Source: Wolbachia endosymbiont of Cylisticus convexus | GTDB taxonomy: Bacteria > Pseudomonadota > Alphaproteobacteria > Rickettsiales > Anaplasmataceae | Direction of reading: 5' to 3' | Assembly: GCF_003344345.1 (NCBI RefSeq) | Contig: NZ_QPIP01000075.1 | Coordinates: 1 to 6,876 of the forward strand | DNA: 6,876 nt | In this document: piece by piece, positions 1 through 6,247 of the stretch | How the letters are laid out: each line of letters opens with the position of its first letter | How positions within the stretch are numbered: the stretch's first letter is position 1 | The notes under the pieces: model-generated | Database searches by the model: none | Seen by the model: the letters and a program-made list of their open reading frames with translations, nothing else | Told to the model about the DNA's origin: nothing | Position numbers and translations under genes: made by a program

Positions 1-558
1 AATTGCAGTTTTGTCTGTATAAAGCTTTGCCATAGCAACCCTTGAATAGGTATCAATAAAAGTTTGCTGGTCCTATACCCTTCTACATAATAAGTGTCTT
101 GAGAACCTAAGTAACCAGTGTTTCAATTTCACCATCTTTGTTCTTTCACTTTCTCTAAAGCTGCAAGTTGCTCTTCAGTTAAAATTATGCCATCTTGTGC
201 AACCTTCGCTTCAAGAGCTTTAAGTCTTTTTTTGAACGTTTCAATATCGTTTCTTAGCCATACAACCACCTTCGGAAATCCCTTTTTCTCAGCTCATTTG
301 CAGCTCTTTATTGTCCATATGCTGGAAATTCTGTTGCGATCTGCTCTTTCTATGTCTTCGGAAACTCTGTTTGCCATAAGTGATTTTTTCTTACTTATCT
401 CATGCAGTGCTTCTTCTCCTCCATTTTCATATAATTCCTTGAATCGATAAAACGTATCTCTTGAGTAGCCCATACGCTTGAGATACATTTCCTAATTGTT
501 TTGCTAGCTCTAATAACCCTAACTTTGGTTTTAGTATTTTTGCTTGTATTGTACTCAT
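1..558 (-). pseudogene. IS481-type transposase, frameshifted and cut by window edge
   Basis: This is a broken DDE transposase of the IS481 kind, read right to left from an ATG at 558 that has a strong AGGAG ribosome site just upstream. The pieces, in order but in different frames, are an N-terminal helix-turn-helix part ([11 protein letters not shown], then [18 protein letters not shown]), the start of the core (EFPAYGQ followed by an in-frame stop, then NELRK), a linker helix ([18 protein letters not shown]), GYLGSQDTYYV, and FIDTYSRVAMAKLYTDKT, where the DDE aspartates are expected. At least four frame changes separate them, so no functional protein can be made. About eight bases are missing after VSQA compared with the form I remember (VSQACKIMGYS). 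The C-terminal half lies beyond base 1. Family assignment is from remembered motifs and is fairly sure; the exact IS name is not known to me. Confidence 0.85.
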
Positions 559-605
559 ATCTAACACTCCTTTCTTTTATTATTTTATAACTTACTTTTC
601 TAAAG

Positions 606-620
606 TGTCAGATCAAGTCT
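606..620 (-). repeat. Putative IS481-type terminal sequence, copy 1
   Basis: The plus strand reads TGTCAGATCAAGTCT. It matches 1056-1070 (TGTCAGACTAAGTCT) at 13 of 15 bases, and both sit about 50 bases upstream of a related transposase start. I infer that it is the terminal inverted-repeat region of the element. The partner end of this copy is not in the window, so the inverted repeat itself cannot be verified. Confidence 0.55.
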
Positions 621-860
621 TGTTTAATACATTTAATGCTGTTTCAGAGAGCTTTTTTAGTTCACTCATACTCATTGATACTTCACAACACTCTGCACAA
701 CACCGCAATATTTGAATATATAGAAATTTTTTATAATAAACAGCGTAGACATTCTACATTGCATTCCTGAACTTTTTATTTTCATAGCAAAAACTTCTTT
801 ACTTCCTCTCTACTTTTTCTGGGTAAGGTCAATCCTCTGATACTCTATTTGCATATAATG
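621..860. other. Unassigned spacer between two IS remnants
   Basis: I recognise no gene here. On the minus strand there are short open stretches, including a reading that ends in SETALNVLNKT and stops at the edge of IS copy 1, and a 37-codon ORF beginning MKIKSSGMQCRM; neither has a visible ribosome site or a family I know. The sequence CACAACAC occurs twice (684-691 and 696-703), 12 bases apart. Homology between the two IS copies stops near 861, so the last part of the copy 2 reading frame (810-860) comes from this unassigned DNA. It may be remnants of a gene broken by the insertions. Confidence 0.4.
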
Positions 861-1004
861 CTCGTGTAAAGCCTCTTCTCCTCCTGTTTCATACAGTTCT
901 TTGAATCGGTAAATGTATCCCTTGAATATCCCATACGCCTGTGATACATTTCCTAATTGCTTTGCAAGTTCTCCAACTTTGGTTTTAGTATTTTTTCTTC
1001 TCAT
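810..1004 (-). pseudogene. N-terminal fragment of IS481-type transposase, copy 2
   Basis: This short open frame encodes only the N-terminal DNA-binding portion of the same transposase kind as copy 1: [13 protein letters not shown], then [17 protein letters not shown]. An upstream in-frame GTG at 1013 is possible, but the ATG at 1004 is preferred because it matches the start of copy 1 and has an AAAGGAG ribosome site at the right distance. After ALHE the frame continues for about 16 residues (ending YQRIDLTQKK) that do not resemble the transposase and appear to come from adjoining DNA. It lacks the whole catalytic core. It shares the copy 1 deletion after VSQA, but has lost one further base downstream, so the frame is restored with three residues fewer. 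It is unlikely to have a function. Confidence 0.75.
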
Positions 1005-1070
1005 ATCTGACACTCCTTTATAATTTGTTTATATTTTTATCTTACTTTGTTTACCTGTCAGACTAAGTCT
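861..1070 (-). mobile_element. IS481-type insertion sequence remnant, copy 2 (5' end only)
   Basis: About 210 bases are alignable by eye to copy 1, in the same orientation. They cover the terminal sequence, the ribosome site and the N-terminal transposase codons, then stop abruptly near 861. The rest of the element has been deleted. It lies immediately downstream of murG, about 40 bases from its stop codon. Confidence 0.65.
1056..1070 (-). repeat. Putative IS481-type terminal sequence, copy 2
   Basis: The plus strand reads TGTCAGACTAAGTCT, the counterpart of 606-620. The overlapping 11-base stretch AGACTAAGTCT (1060-1070) is a palindrome with one central base. It marks the likely boundary between IS copy 2 and the murG 3' flank. 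Confidence 0.55.
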
Positions 1071-1110
1071 AAACTATTACAATTAATACGTGCCTTTCAG
1101 AAACAACTTA

Positions 1111-2139
1111 TCAATCTACCAAGCCTAATTTACGAATTTGATGTAAAATCTCAATAGTACCACTCTTTATTCCTGTTTTTTTGGTGTTGTTTGCTATGTT
1201 AAGCAATTTTTTGGGATTAAGAAGCAAATTGATTAGTAGCTCTATAAGATTTTTTTCTGTTTTACTATTTTGCTCAACCGTTACAGCTGCTCCCGAATTT
1301 TCAATATGCTTTGCGTTATAAAATTGATGGTTATCTTTTGAGTGAGGATAGGGAATGTATATAGTAGGACGCTCAGCAAGAGTAATCTCTGCTATTGAAG
1401 TTGCTCCCGCTCTGCTAATTACCAAGTGAGCACTTGCTAATCTACTTTCCATGTCATCAAAAAACTCACTTAGTTCGCAATTGACCTTTTCACTTTTGTA
1501 TGAGCTTTCAACCTTGTTCATATTTTTCTTCGTACATTGCTGCATCACTTTAATTTTCTCTTTTATTTTAATTGGTAAATTGCAAATTACGCTGCTCACT
1601 ACATCATCAAAAAAATTTGCACCCTGACTGCCTGCTATTATTAACACGTTTAAAACTATTTCAGCGCTAGAATAGCCTTGTGCTTCTATATCAACAAAAT
1701 TTCCCGTAAAAATACATTTACTACTTTCTGCATACTTAGTTTCTGGAAAGCTAGTTGCAACTAATTTTGCACTCTTGAAAAAGAATCTATTTACCCTCCC
1801 TAAAACTATATTTTGTTCATGTAAAATTATAGGTACAGAAAGAATCTTTGCTGCAAGAAGAGTTGGAAAAGAAGCGTAGCTACCAAAACCAATGACTAGT
1901 TTTGGTTTCACTTTTCTGATTTTATATATTGCTAGTACACAACTATATATTAACAAAAAGAGAAACTTCAATTTGTTGCCACTTGACTTGCACAATGGTA
2001 AAATATAACTTTCTACATTGACGGTTTTTTGATTCGTGAATAATATACAATTGTATCCTTGTGTCTTTAGTGCTTTTGCTAAGGTTATAGCTGGAAAAAT
2101 GTGTCCGCCTGTACCACCTGTTGCTAGAATAATATCCAT
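1111..2139 (-). CDS. murG: UDP-GlcNAc:lipid I N-acetylglucosaminyltransferase MurG
   Basis: MurG transfers GlcNAc from UDP-GlcNAc to lipid I at the inner face of the cytoplasmic membrane, giving lipid II. The 342-residue product has the two-domain GT-B layout: GGTGGHIFPA at residues 8-17 near the N-terminus, GFGSYASFP (84-92), HEQN (107-110), GSQGA opening the second domain (170-174), SRAGATSIAE (242-251) and IPYPHSKDNHQFYNA (262-276), the UDP-GlcNAc side. A hydrophobic patch (59-72) may help it sit on the membrane. Length is close to the E. coli enzyme (355). I chose the ATG at 2139; the frame can extend four codons to a TTG at 2151, but MDIILATGG is the usual beginning. No Shine-Dalgarno is visible. 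It is transcribed away from the 2212 gene and towards the IS remnants. All motifs are intact, so it is probably active. Confidence 0.95.
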   Translation of the reverse strand: MDIILATGGTGGHIFPAITLAKALKTQGYNCILFTNQKTVNVESYILPLCKSSGNKLKFLFLLIYSCVLAIYKIRKVKPKLVIGFGSYASFPTLLAAKILSVPIILHEQNIVLGRVNRFFFKSAKLVATSFPETKYAESSKCIFTGNFVDIEAQGYSSAEIVLNVLIIAGSQGANFFDDVVSSVICNLPIKIKEKIKVMQQCTKKNMNKVESSYKSEKVNCELSEFFDDMESRLASAHLVISRAGATSIAEITLAERPTIYIPYPHSKDNHQFYNAKHIENSGAAVTVEQNSKTEKNLIELLINLLLNPKKLLNIANNTKKTGIKSGTIEILHQIRKLGLVD

Positions 2140-2211
2140 CTGTAAGAGCAAATTGATACTGAATTGTTAATCATTTTTTAGTAGTTTGCACGTAGAATTT
2201 TATTAAGCTTT

Positions 2212-2559
2212 ATGATAGTTGAGTTAAAAATGCCTGAAAGCAGCAACAGTAAAAACGTGAAAAACAAGCCTCAAGAACAAAGAGGAAGAGGAGGTTTTGT
2301 AGGATCGTTAAAAAGCATGATAAAAGCTCTTTTTAACTCAGTTGTTGATCTACCTCAGCAAGAACAACTCAATAAAAACATTGATAGACAACAAGGTTTA
2401 GATAGTAAAAGAAAAAGCCCAGAGGATCTTAATAAGGAAAAAAAGCTTGAAGTGAAAGAAGCAGCTGAAGGGTTAAAAGAAAGGTTACAGAAATCTGACG
2501 CTGGTACTCAAATTGCAGCACAGCACAACATTGACAACTCCAAAACGATAGAACGTTAA
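2212..2559 (+). CDS. Small charged hypothetical protein
   Basis: I do not recognise this 115-residue protein. It has no signal peptide and no clear membrane segment. The N-terminal 28 residues are polar and end in a basic Arg/Gly patch (RGRGG, 24-28). A short amphipathic stretch follows (FVGSLKSMIKALFNSVVDL, 29-47), then a Gln/Asn/Lys-rich part and a highly charged, probably helical stretch (about 67-94), and a polar tail. Much of it is likely to be disordered. The start may be the ATG at 2212 or the ATG at 2230 (seventh codon); neither has a good ribosome site. It is divergent from murG, and its TAA overlaps the lpd stop on the other strand. Its length and clean frame suggest a real lineage-specific gene, but function cannot be read from it. 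Confidence 0.65.
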   Translation: MIVELKMPESSNSKNVKNKPQEQRGRGGFVGSLKSMIKALFNSVVDLPQQEQLNKNIDRQQGLDSKRKSPEDLNKEKKLEVKEAAEGLKERLQKSDAGTQIAAQHNIDNSKTIER

Positions 2560-3938
2560 TTCAGCGATTCACCATCTGCAGCAAGTACAGATTCGTGTAT
2601 CATCTCTGAAATGGTTGGGTGAGGAAAGATCGTAGATTTTATGTCAAAGTCTGTTCCTTCTAGTTGCTTTGCGAGAGCAAAATTGCTAATTAACTCTGTT
2701 ACTTCTGTTCCTATCATGTGAGCTCCAAGAAGTTCGCCTGTTTTTTTATCTATAATCGTTTTCACTAACCCTTCAGTTTCACCTAGTGCAATAGACTTAC
2801 CATTAAATTTGGAGTGAAATTTCCCTACTTTTATATCATATCCATTTTTTCTTGCCTGTTCTTCAGTCAGGCCAACACTTGCCATTTGTGGATGGGAATA
2901 AGTGCAATTTGGTATGCACTCTTTTTTTAACACATGGACATTTTTACCAGCAATCTTCTCAATGCAGATTACAGCTTCATGACTTGCTTTATGCGCTAAA
3001 CATGGCGGACCAGCGACATCACCTATTGCATACACGTTCGGCTCATTTGTTTCATACCACTCATTCGCTTCAATAAAACCAGAAGGACTCAACTTAATTT
3101 TTGTGTTTTCTAAGCCTATATTTTCAGTATTTGCTTGAACACCAATTGCAACAATCATTCTATCAAATTCTTTGCTTTCACTGCTACTCAGTTGCACTTG
3201 AACAGAGTCTTTATTTTTAGTAAAAGTTTTTACACTGCTGCTTGTATATATTTTTATTCCCTGATCTGTAAATATTTCTCGTGCTAAGCTTGAAATCTCC
3301 CTATCTTCCAGCGGCAAAATAGTGTCTTTTATCTCTATAACTGCTACATCAACTCCCAAAGTACTATAAAAACTTGCAAATTCTATCCCTATCGCACCAG
3401 AACCTATGATTAGTAGAGATTTTGGTAACTTCTTTGGAGTCATAGCGTGCTGCGCATTCCATATTAAATCTCCATCTGCTTCTATTTCAGGAAGATTTCG
3501 TGCCCTCACGCCTGTTGCTAAAATGATATGCTTGGAAGAAATTTCCTCCTCCTTCTTATCATTAAGAATTTTTACAGTATGGTTACCTGTAAGTTTACCG
3601 AAGCCTTGATGAACTTTGATGTTATTTTTTTTCATCAAATACTCAACGCCATTTGATAGCTTGCCAACAACGTTTCTTGAATATTTCACTATCGATTGTA
3701 TATCAAAACTTGCATTTTTTACTTTTATACCAAATTCGTCTGATCTTCTTATTAATCTATAAATTTCAGATGCTCTAAGTAGCGATTTTGTTGGTATACA
3801 TCCCCAATTTAAGCATATACCGCCTAAATTTACTTCCTTTTCAACAATTGCAGTTTTAAATCCAAGCTGCGCCGCTCTAATTGCTGCTATATAACCACCA
3901 GGACCGCTACCTATAACTGTAATATCATACTCATTCAT
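2556..3938 (-). CDS. lpdA: Dihydrolipoamide dehydrogenase (E3)
   Basis: This FAD flavoprotein reoxidises dihydrolipoamide on the E2 subunits of pyruvate, 2-oxoglutarate and similar dehydrogenase complexes, passing electrons to NAD+. The 460-residue product is the usual length and complete. It shows the FAD-binding GSGPGGYIAA (residues 10-19), the redox disulfide GGICLNWGCIPTKSLL (Cys42 and Cys47), the NAD-binding IGSGAIGIEFASF (178-190), the second FAD motif YAIGDVAG (303-310), and the C-terminal dimer-interface motif FPHPTISE (438-445) with the catalytic His440-Glu445 pair. The start ATG at 3938 gives the standard N-terminus MNEYDITVIGSGPGG; only a weak GAAG lies upstream. No E1 or E2 gene adjoins it, so it is a stand-alone E3 here. 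The genome may hold a second paralogue, which would decide which complex it serves. The symbol could equally be lpd. Confidence 0.95.
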   Translation of the reverse strand: MNEYDITVIGSGPGGYIAAIRAAQLGFKTAIVEKEVNLGGICLNWGCIPTKSLLRASEIYRLIRRSDEFGIKVKNASFDIQSIVKYSRNVVGKLSNGVEYLMKKNNIKVHQGFGKLTGNHTVKILNDKKEEEISSKHIILATGVRARNLPEIEADGDLIWNAQHAMTPKKLPKSLLIIGSGAIGIEFASFYSTLGVDVAVIEIKDTILPLEDREISSLAREIFTDQGIKIYTSSSVKTFTKNKDSVQVQLSSSESKEFDRMIVAIGVQANTENIGLENTKIKLSPSGFIEANEWYETNEPNVYAIGDVAGPPCLAHKASHEAVICIEKIAGKNVHVLKKECIPNCTYSHPQMASVGLTEEQARKNGYDIKVGKFHSKFNGKSIALGETEGLVKTIIDKKTGELLGAHMIGTEVTELISNFALAKQLEGTDFDIKSTIFPHPTISEMIHESVLAADGESLN

Positions 3939-3964
3939 CAGTTTTCTTCGTGTTCAAAAGACTA

Positions 3965-3993
3965 TATATAACAGATGAAACCAGTATGATCAA
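3965..3993 (-). promoter_or_regulatory. Candidate lpd promoter
   Basis: On the minus strand TTGATC (3988-3993) is followed after 17 bases by TATATA (3965-3970). Each hexamer matches the sigma-70 consensus at four of six positions. Transcription would start near 3958, about 20 bases before the lpd ATG. In DNA this AT-rich such matches occur by chance, so the call is weak. Confidence 0.3.
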
Positions 3994-4015
3994 TGCTCAG
4001 GTACATAGAAGCAAC

Positions 4016-4044
4016 TTGACAAACCTTGCCAATTCCCTTATTAT
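4016..4044 (+). promoter_or_regulatory. Sigma-70-type promoter for murD-coq9
   Basis: A perfect -35 hexamer TTGACA (4016-4021) is followed by a 17-base spacer and TATTAT (4039-4044), five of six matches to the -10 consensus. A nearby TATAAT (4042-4047) would need a 20-base spacer and is less likely. Transcription would begin near 4051, giving a leader of about 120 bases before murD. It is the only strong promoter match I saw in the window. Confidence 0.6.
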
Positions 4045-4052
4045 AATATAGC

Positions 4053-4073
4053 TTCACTTTCATGATAAGTGAA
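4053..4073 (+). promoter_or_regulatory. Hairpin at the predicted 5' end of the murD mRNA
   Basis: TTCACTT (4053-4059) and AAGTGAA (4067-4073) form a perfect 7-bp inverted repeat around the 7-base loop TCATGAT. It starts two bases after the predicted transcription start. As DNA it could be an operator; as RNA, a 5' stabilising stem. A second, weaker stem (ACGAAA 4077-4082 with TTTCGT 4098-4103) follows. No known riboswitch is recognised. Confidence 0.35.
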
Positions 4074-4169
4074 CTGACGAAATTTATAAGGTAATTTTTT
4101 CGTTTCTACTGAATGACAGTTGTGGCCTATGCAAGAAGTCTGTTGTAGTTTGTACGATATCTTTATAAA

Positions 4170-5537
4170 ATGGCTCGCATAAGTTATCTAGCAGTGCAAC
4201 TAAACAAATACAAAAATCAAAGTGTTGCGGTTTTCGGCCTCGGTAAAACTGGTTTGTCTGTCATTAATGCTCTAACAAAGAGCAGTGCAAGAATCTATGC
4301 ATGGGATGACAATGAAGAACAAATAGCAAATGCAAAAATGATATATAAAGAGTGTAATTTTATTCATCCCAAAGAATATAATTGGCATGAGATAAGAACA
4401 TTGATTTTAAGCCCTGGAGTGCCAACAACAACGCATTGGATAGTGAAACTTGCAAGAAGCTTTGATTGCAAAATAAAATCAGACATTGAGCTATTTCTTG
4501 AAACTAAAACTACAAATCAGAAGGTTATAGGCATCACAGGAACAAATGGCAAATCAACTACCACATCACTAATAGGGCACATACTAAAATCTGCAGGGAA
4601 AAAGGTAGCTATTGGCGGAAATTTAGGTGTTCCTATTTTGGATTTAGAAAGAGACGCAGAAATTTATGTAATTGAATTCTCTTCTTTCCAATTGGAGATA
4701 ATGAATGAAATTAATGTGGATATTTCTGTATTGCTCAACATCACACCAGACCACATAGATAGACATGGAAGTATGAATAACTACATAGCAACTAAATTAA
4801 AATTGATAAACGGTAGCAAGATTGCTGTGATAGGATGTGATAACAAAATTACCGCTGATGTATTCAATAAATTCACTGGGAACAAAATTTCAATCTCAGC
4901 TTCGATGTCACCCTCTTTGTCATCCCAGTGCCTAGGCACTGGAAAACTAGAGAATCATAGCTTATCAGTAAGCGACGTAAAAATAAACCTAATATCCAAC
5001 GCAGAGAACATAGCAGCCGCATATGCCGTATGTAAGCTACTTGGAGTAGATAGCAACACCATTATCAACGGAATCAAATCCTTCCCAGGGTTAAGGCACA
5101 GAAATGAACTACTTGGCAAAATAAAGAATGTACTTTTTATCAACGATAGCAAAGCAACCAATGCAGAATCGAGTGAAAAGGCAATTTTATCTTATAAAAA
5201 CATATATTGGATTGTCGGTGGAAAAAGCAAAAAAGGTGGAATAGAATCATTAAGCAAGCATTTCACCAAGATTAGAAAAGCTTTTCTTATTGGGGAATCA
5301 ACTGAAGTTTTTGCAAATATTATGGAGAATAAAATAGATTATATGAAGTGTTATAATCTAGAAAACGCATTTAAACTGGCTTTTAAAGAGGCAATAAATA
5401 GCAAAGAAGAAGTAACGATATTACTTTCTCCTGCATGTTCCTCTTTTGATCAATGGAAAAATTTTAAAGAACGTGGTGAAGCATTTTGCAGAATGTTTGA
5501 AAATCTCAGGTACAATTACATATGTTGTTTAGTGTGA
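4170..5537 (+). CDS. murD: UDP-N-acetylmuramoyl-L-alanine--D-glutamate ligase MurD
   Basis: MurD uses ATP to add D-glutamate to UDP-MurNAc-L-Ala in the cytoplasm, the second amino-acid step of the lipid II stem peptide. The 455-residue product has all three Mur-ligase domains: a Rossmann-like N-terminus (FGLGKTGLS, 22-30; SPGVP, 81-85), the ATP-binding core (GITGTNGKSTTT, 121-132; EFSSFQLE, 169-176; NITPDHIDRHGS, 190-201; Lys209 in YIATK as the likely carbamylated lysine), and the C-terminal domain (GLRHRNE, 307-313; NDSKATN, 325-331; SPACSSFDQWKNFKERGE, 420-437). It is slightly longer than E. coli MurD (438). A palindrome is read in frame near residues 252-258. The ATG at 4170 is the first start after an in-frame stop at 4146; no Shine-Dalgarno is visible. 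It is followed by coq9 after 6 bases and is probably cotranscribed. The gene appears intact. Confidence 0.95.
   Translation: MARISYLAVQLNKYKNQSVAVFGLGKTGLSVINALTKSSARIYAWDDNEEQIANAKMIYKECNFIHPKEYNWHEIRTLILSPGVPTTTHWIVKLARSFDCKIKSDIELFLETKTTNQKVIGITGTNGKSTTTSLIGHILKSAGKKVAIGGNLGVPILDLERDAEIYVIEFSSFQLEIMNEINVDISVLLNITPDHIDRHGSMNNYIATKLKLINGSKIAVIGCDNKITADVFNKFTGNKISISASMSPSLSSQCLGTGKLENHSLSVSDVKINLISNAENIAAAYAVCKLLGVDSNTIINGIKSFPGLRHRNELLGKIKNVLFINDSKATNAESSEKAILSYKNIYWIVGGKSKKGGIESLSKHFTKIRKAFLIGESTEVFANIMENKIDYMKCYNLENAFKLAFKEAINSKEEVTILLSPACSSFDQWKNFKERGEAFCRMFENLRYNYICCLV
4925..4942. repeat. 18-bp perfect palindrome inside murD
   Basis: CCAGTGCCTAGGCACTGG is its own reverse complement. With the preceding TGTCATC it resembles, from memory, a palindromic repeat dispersed through Wolbachia genomes (TGTCATCCCAGTGC... 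and its mirror). It is translated in frame within the variable stretch between the ATP core and the C-terminal domain (SSQCLGTGK). No second copy was seen in this window. Confidence 0.6.
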
Positions 5538-5543
5538 TATTGC

Positions 5544-6155
5544 ATGAAACGAGATGAAATGAAGTTAATAGTAGATGAGCTGATTAAGGTTATTCCATTT
5601 GAAGGAATAAGTGATGCAACCTTATTGAAAGTGTGCACGGACCTTAACCTAGCCAATAGTTTTTGTAAATTTCAAAATGGAATATATAGTGCTTTGGAGT
5701 ACATAGCAGAGGACTTAAATAGCTCAATGGAAACTGAACTTTGGAATTACAATTTAGAAGATATGAAGGTAAGAGAGCGGATAAAGTTAGCTGTCCAAAT
5801 ACGCCTTTCAAACTATGCTAAGTTACCAAATTACAGAGAGTTTTTAAAAAATGTTTTATCATCCTCTATATTACCAAAAAATACATACTTTTCTAGTAAA
5901 GTCTTGTACAGAACTGTTAGCACAATTTGGTACGGTATTTACGATCAATCAACAGATTTTAACTACTATACAAAACGGGTGATATTAGCTGGAGTGTACT
6001 TAAGTACGATACTTTTTTTTATTAATGATTATTCAGAAGATTTTGTGGATACTCTATCGTTTCTTGATAAGCGTATCAACAATGTCATGACGTTTCAAAA
6101 GTTTAAAACCCGTTTAAAAGGAATGGTAGAAAGCTGTATCTGTTCAGGGGAGTAG
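5544..6155 (+). CDS. coq9: COQ9-family ubiquinone biosynthesis protein
   Basis: COQ9 proteins are TetR-fold lipid-binding proteins that assist ubiquinone biosynthesis; in eukaryotes COQ9 presents the intermediate to the hydroxylase COQ7. The 203-residue product shows the family pattern: an N-terminal helical part, KVRERIKLAVQIRL (75-88), a central region ending in TIWYGIYDQSTDFNYYTKR (127-145), RVILAGVYLSTILFFIND (145-162), a hydrophobic stretch expected to bind lipid or membrane, and FLDKRINNV (173-181). Length fits bacterial members. The ATG at 5544 lies 6 bases after the murD stop; an alternative ATG at 5559 would remove five residues. No ribosome site is visible at the first, which suggests translation following on from murD. 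Alphaproteobacterial relatives are often named rpsU-divergently transcribed protein; no rpsU is present here. The family call is strong; the exact biochemical role in bacteria is inferred. Confidence 0.88.
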   Translation: MKRDEMKLIVDELIKVIPFEGISDATLLKVCTDLNLANSFCKFQNGIYSALEYIAEDLNSSMETELWNYNLEDMKVRERIKLAVQIRLSNYAKLPNYREFLKNVLSSSILPKNTYFSSKVLYRTVSTIWYGIYDQSTDFNYYTKRVILAGVYLSTILFFINDYSEDFVDTLSFLDKRINNVMTFQKFKTRLKGMVESCICSGE

Positions 6156-6160
6156 CAAGG

Positions 6161-6212
6161 TAGACAAGGTGGTCTAATCATAGAATAGCTATGAGGTATA
6201 GCCCTACTCATA
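6161..6212. other. Cluster of short inverted repeats after coq9
   Basis: Three overlapping stems occur just after the coq9 stop: TAGAC/GTCTA (6161-6165 with 6172-6176), CATAG/CTATG (6179-6183 with 6189-6193), and TATGAG/CTCATA (6190-6195 with 6207-6212). None has a following T-run, so they are not good intrinsic terminators. They could be the structured left end of the IS630-type element, whose family inserts at TA, or a 3' end of the murD-coq9 transcript. Neither is shown by sequence alone. Confidence 0.3.
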
Positions 6213-6247
6213 ATAGTAGAAAAAGAGTAAGATATGGATTTATAGTA

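Larger units (their letters stand above)
1..620 (-). mobile_element. IS481-type insertion sequence remnant, copy 1
   Basis: This is the 5' part of an insertion sequence carrying the frameshifted transposase above. Its outer end is placed at about 620 because the 15 bases at 606-620 recur, with two differences, at 1056-1070, at the same distance in front of the second transposase remnant. The other end is outside the window. The element is immobile by itself because its transposase is broken. Confidence 0.7.

Noticed and set aside
118..450. 110-codon plus-strand ORF
   Set aside because: It lies antisense to the readable IS481-type transposase pieces and has no recognisable domain or ribosome site; it is a shadow frame.
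621..809. Small minus-strand frames ending SETALNVLNKT or starting MKIKSSGMQCRM
   Set aside because: They are short, unrecognised, without ribosome site, and flanked by IS debris; not enough to call a gene.
2852..3609. Plus-strand ORFs at 2852-3076 and 3406-3609
   Set aside because: Both are antisense to conserved lpd sequence and have no own signals.
4077..4103. Possible intrinsic terminator (ACGAAA/TTTCGT with T-run)
   Set aside because: The T-run is inside the stem rather than after it, the stem is short and AT-rich, and it lies in the leader of murD.
4062..4148. Two short ORFs in the murD leader
   Set aside because: They are 10 and 11 codons, without ribosome sites; noted as part of the leader but not annotated as genes.
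4955..5161. Minus-strand ORF within murD
   Set aside because: It is antisense to the conserved C-terminal domain of MurD; a shadow frame.
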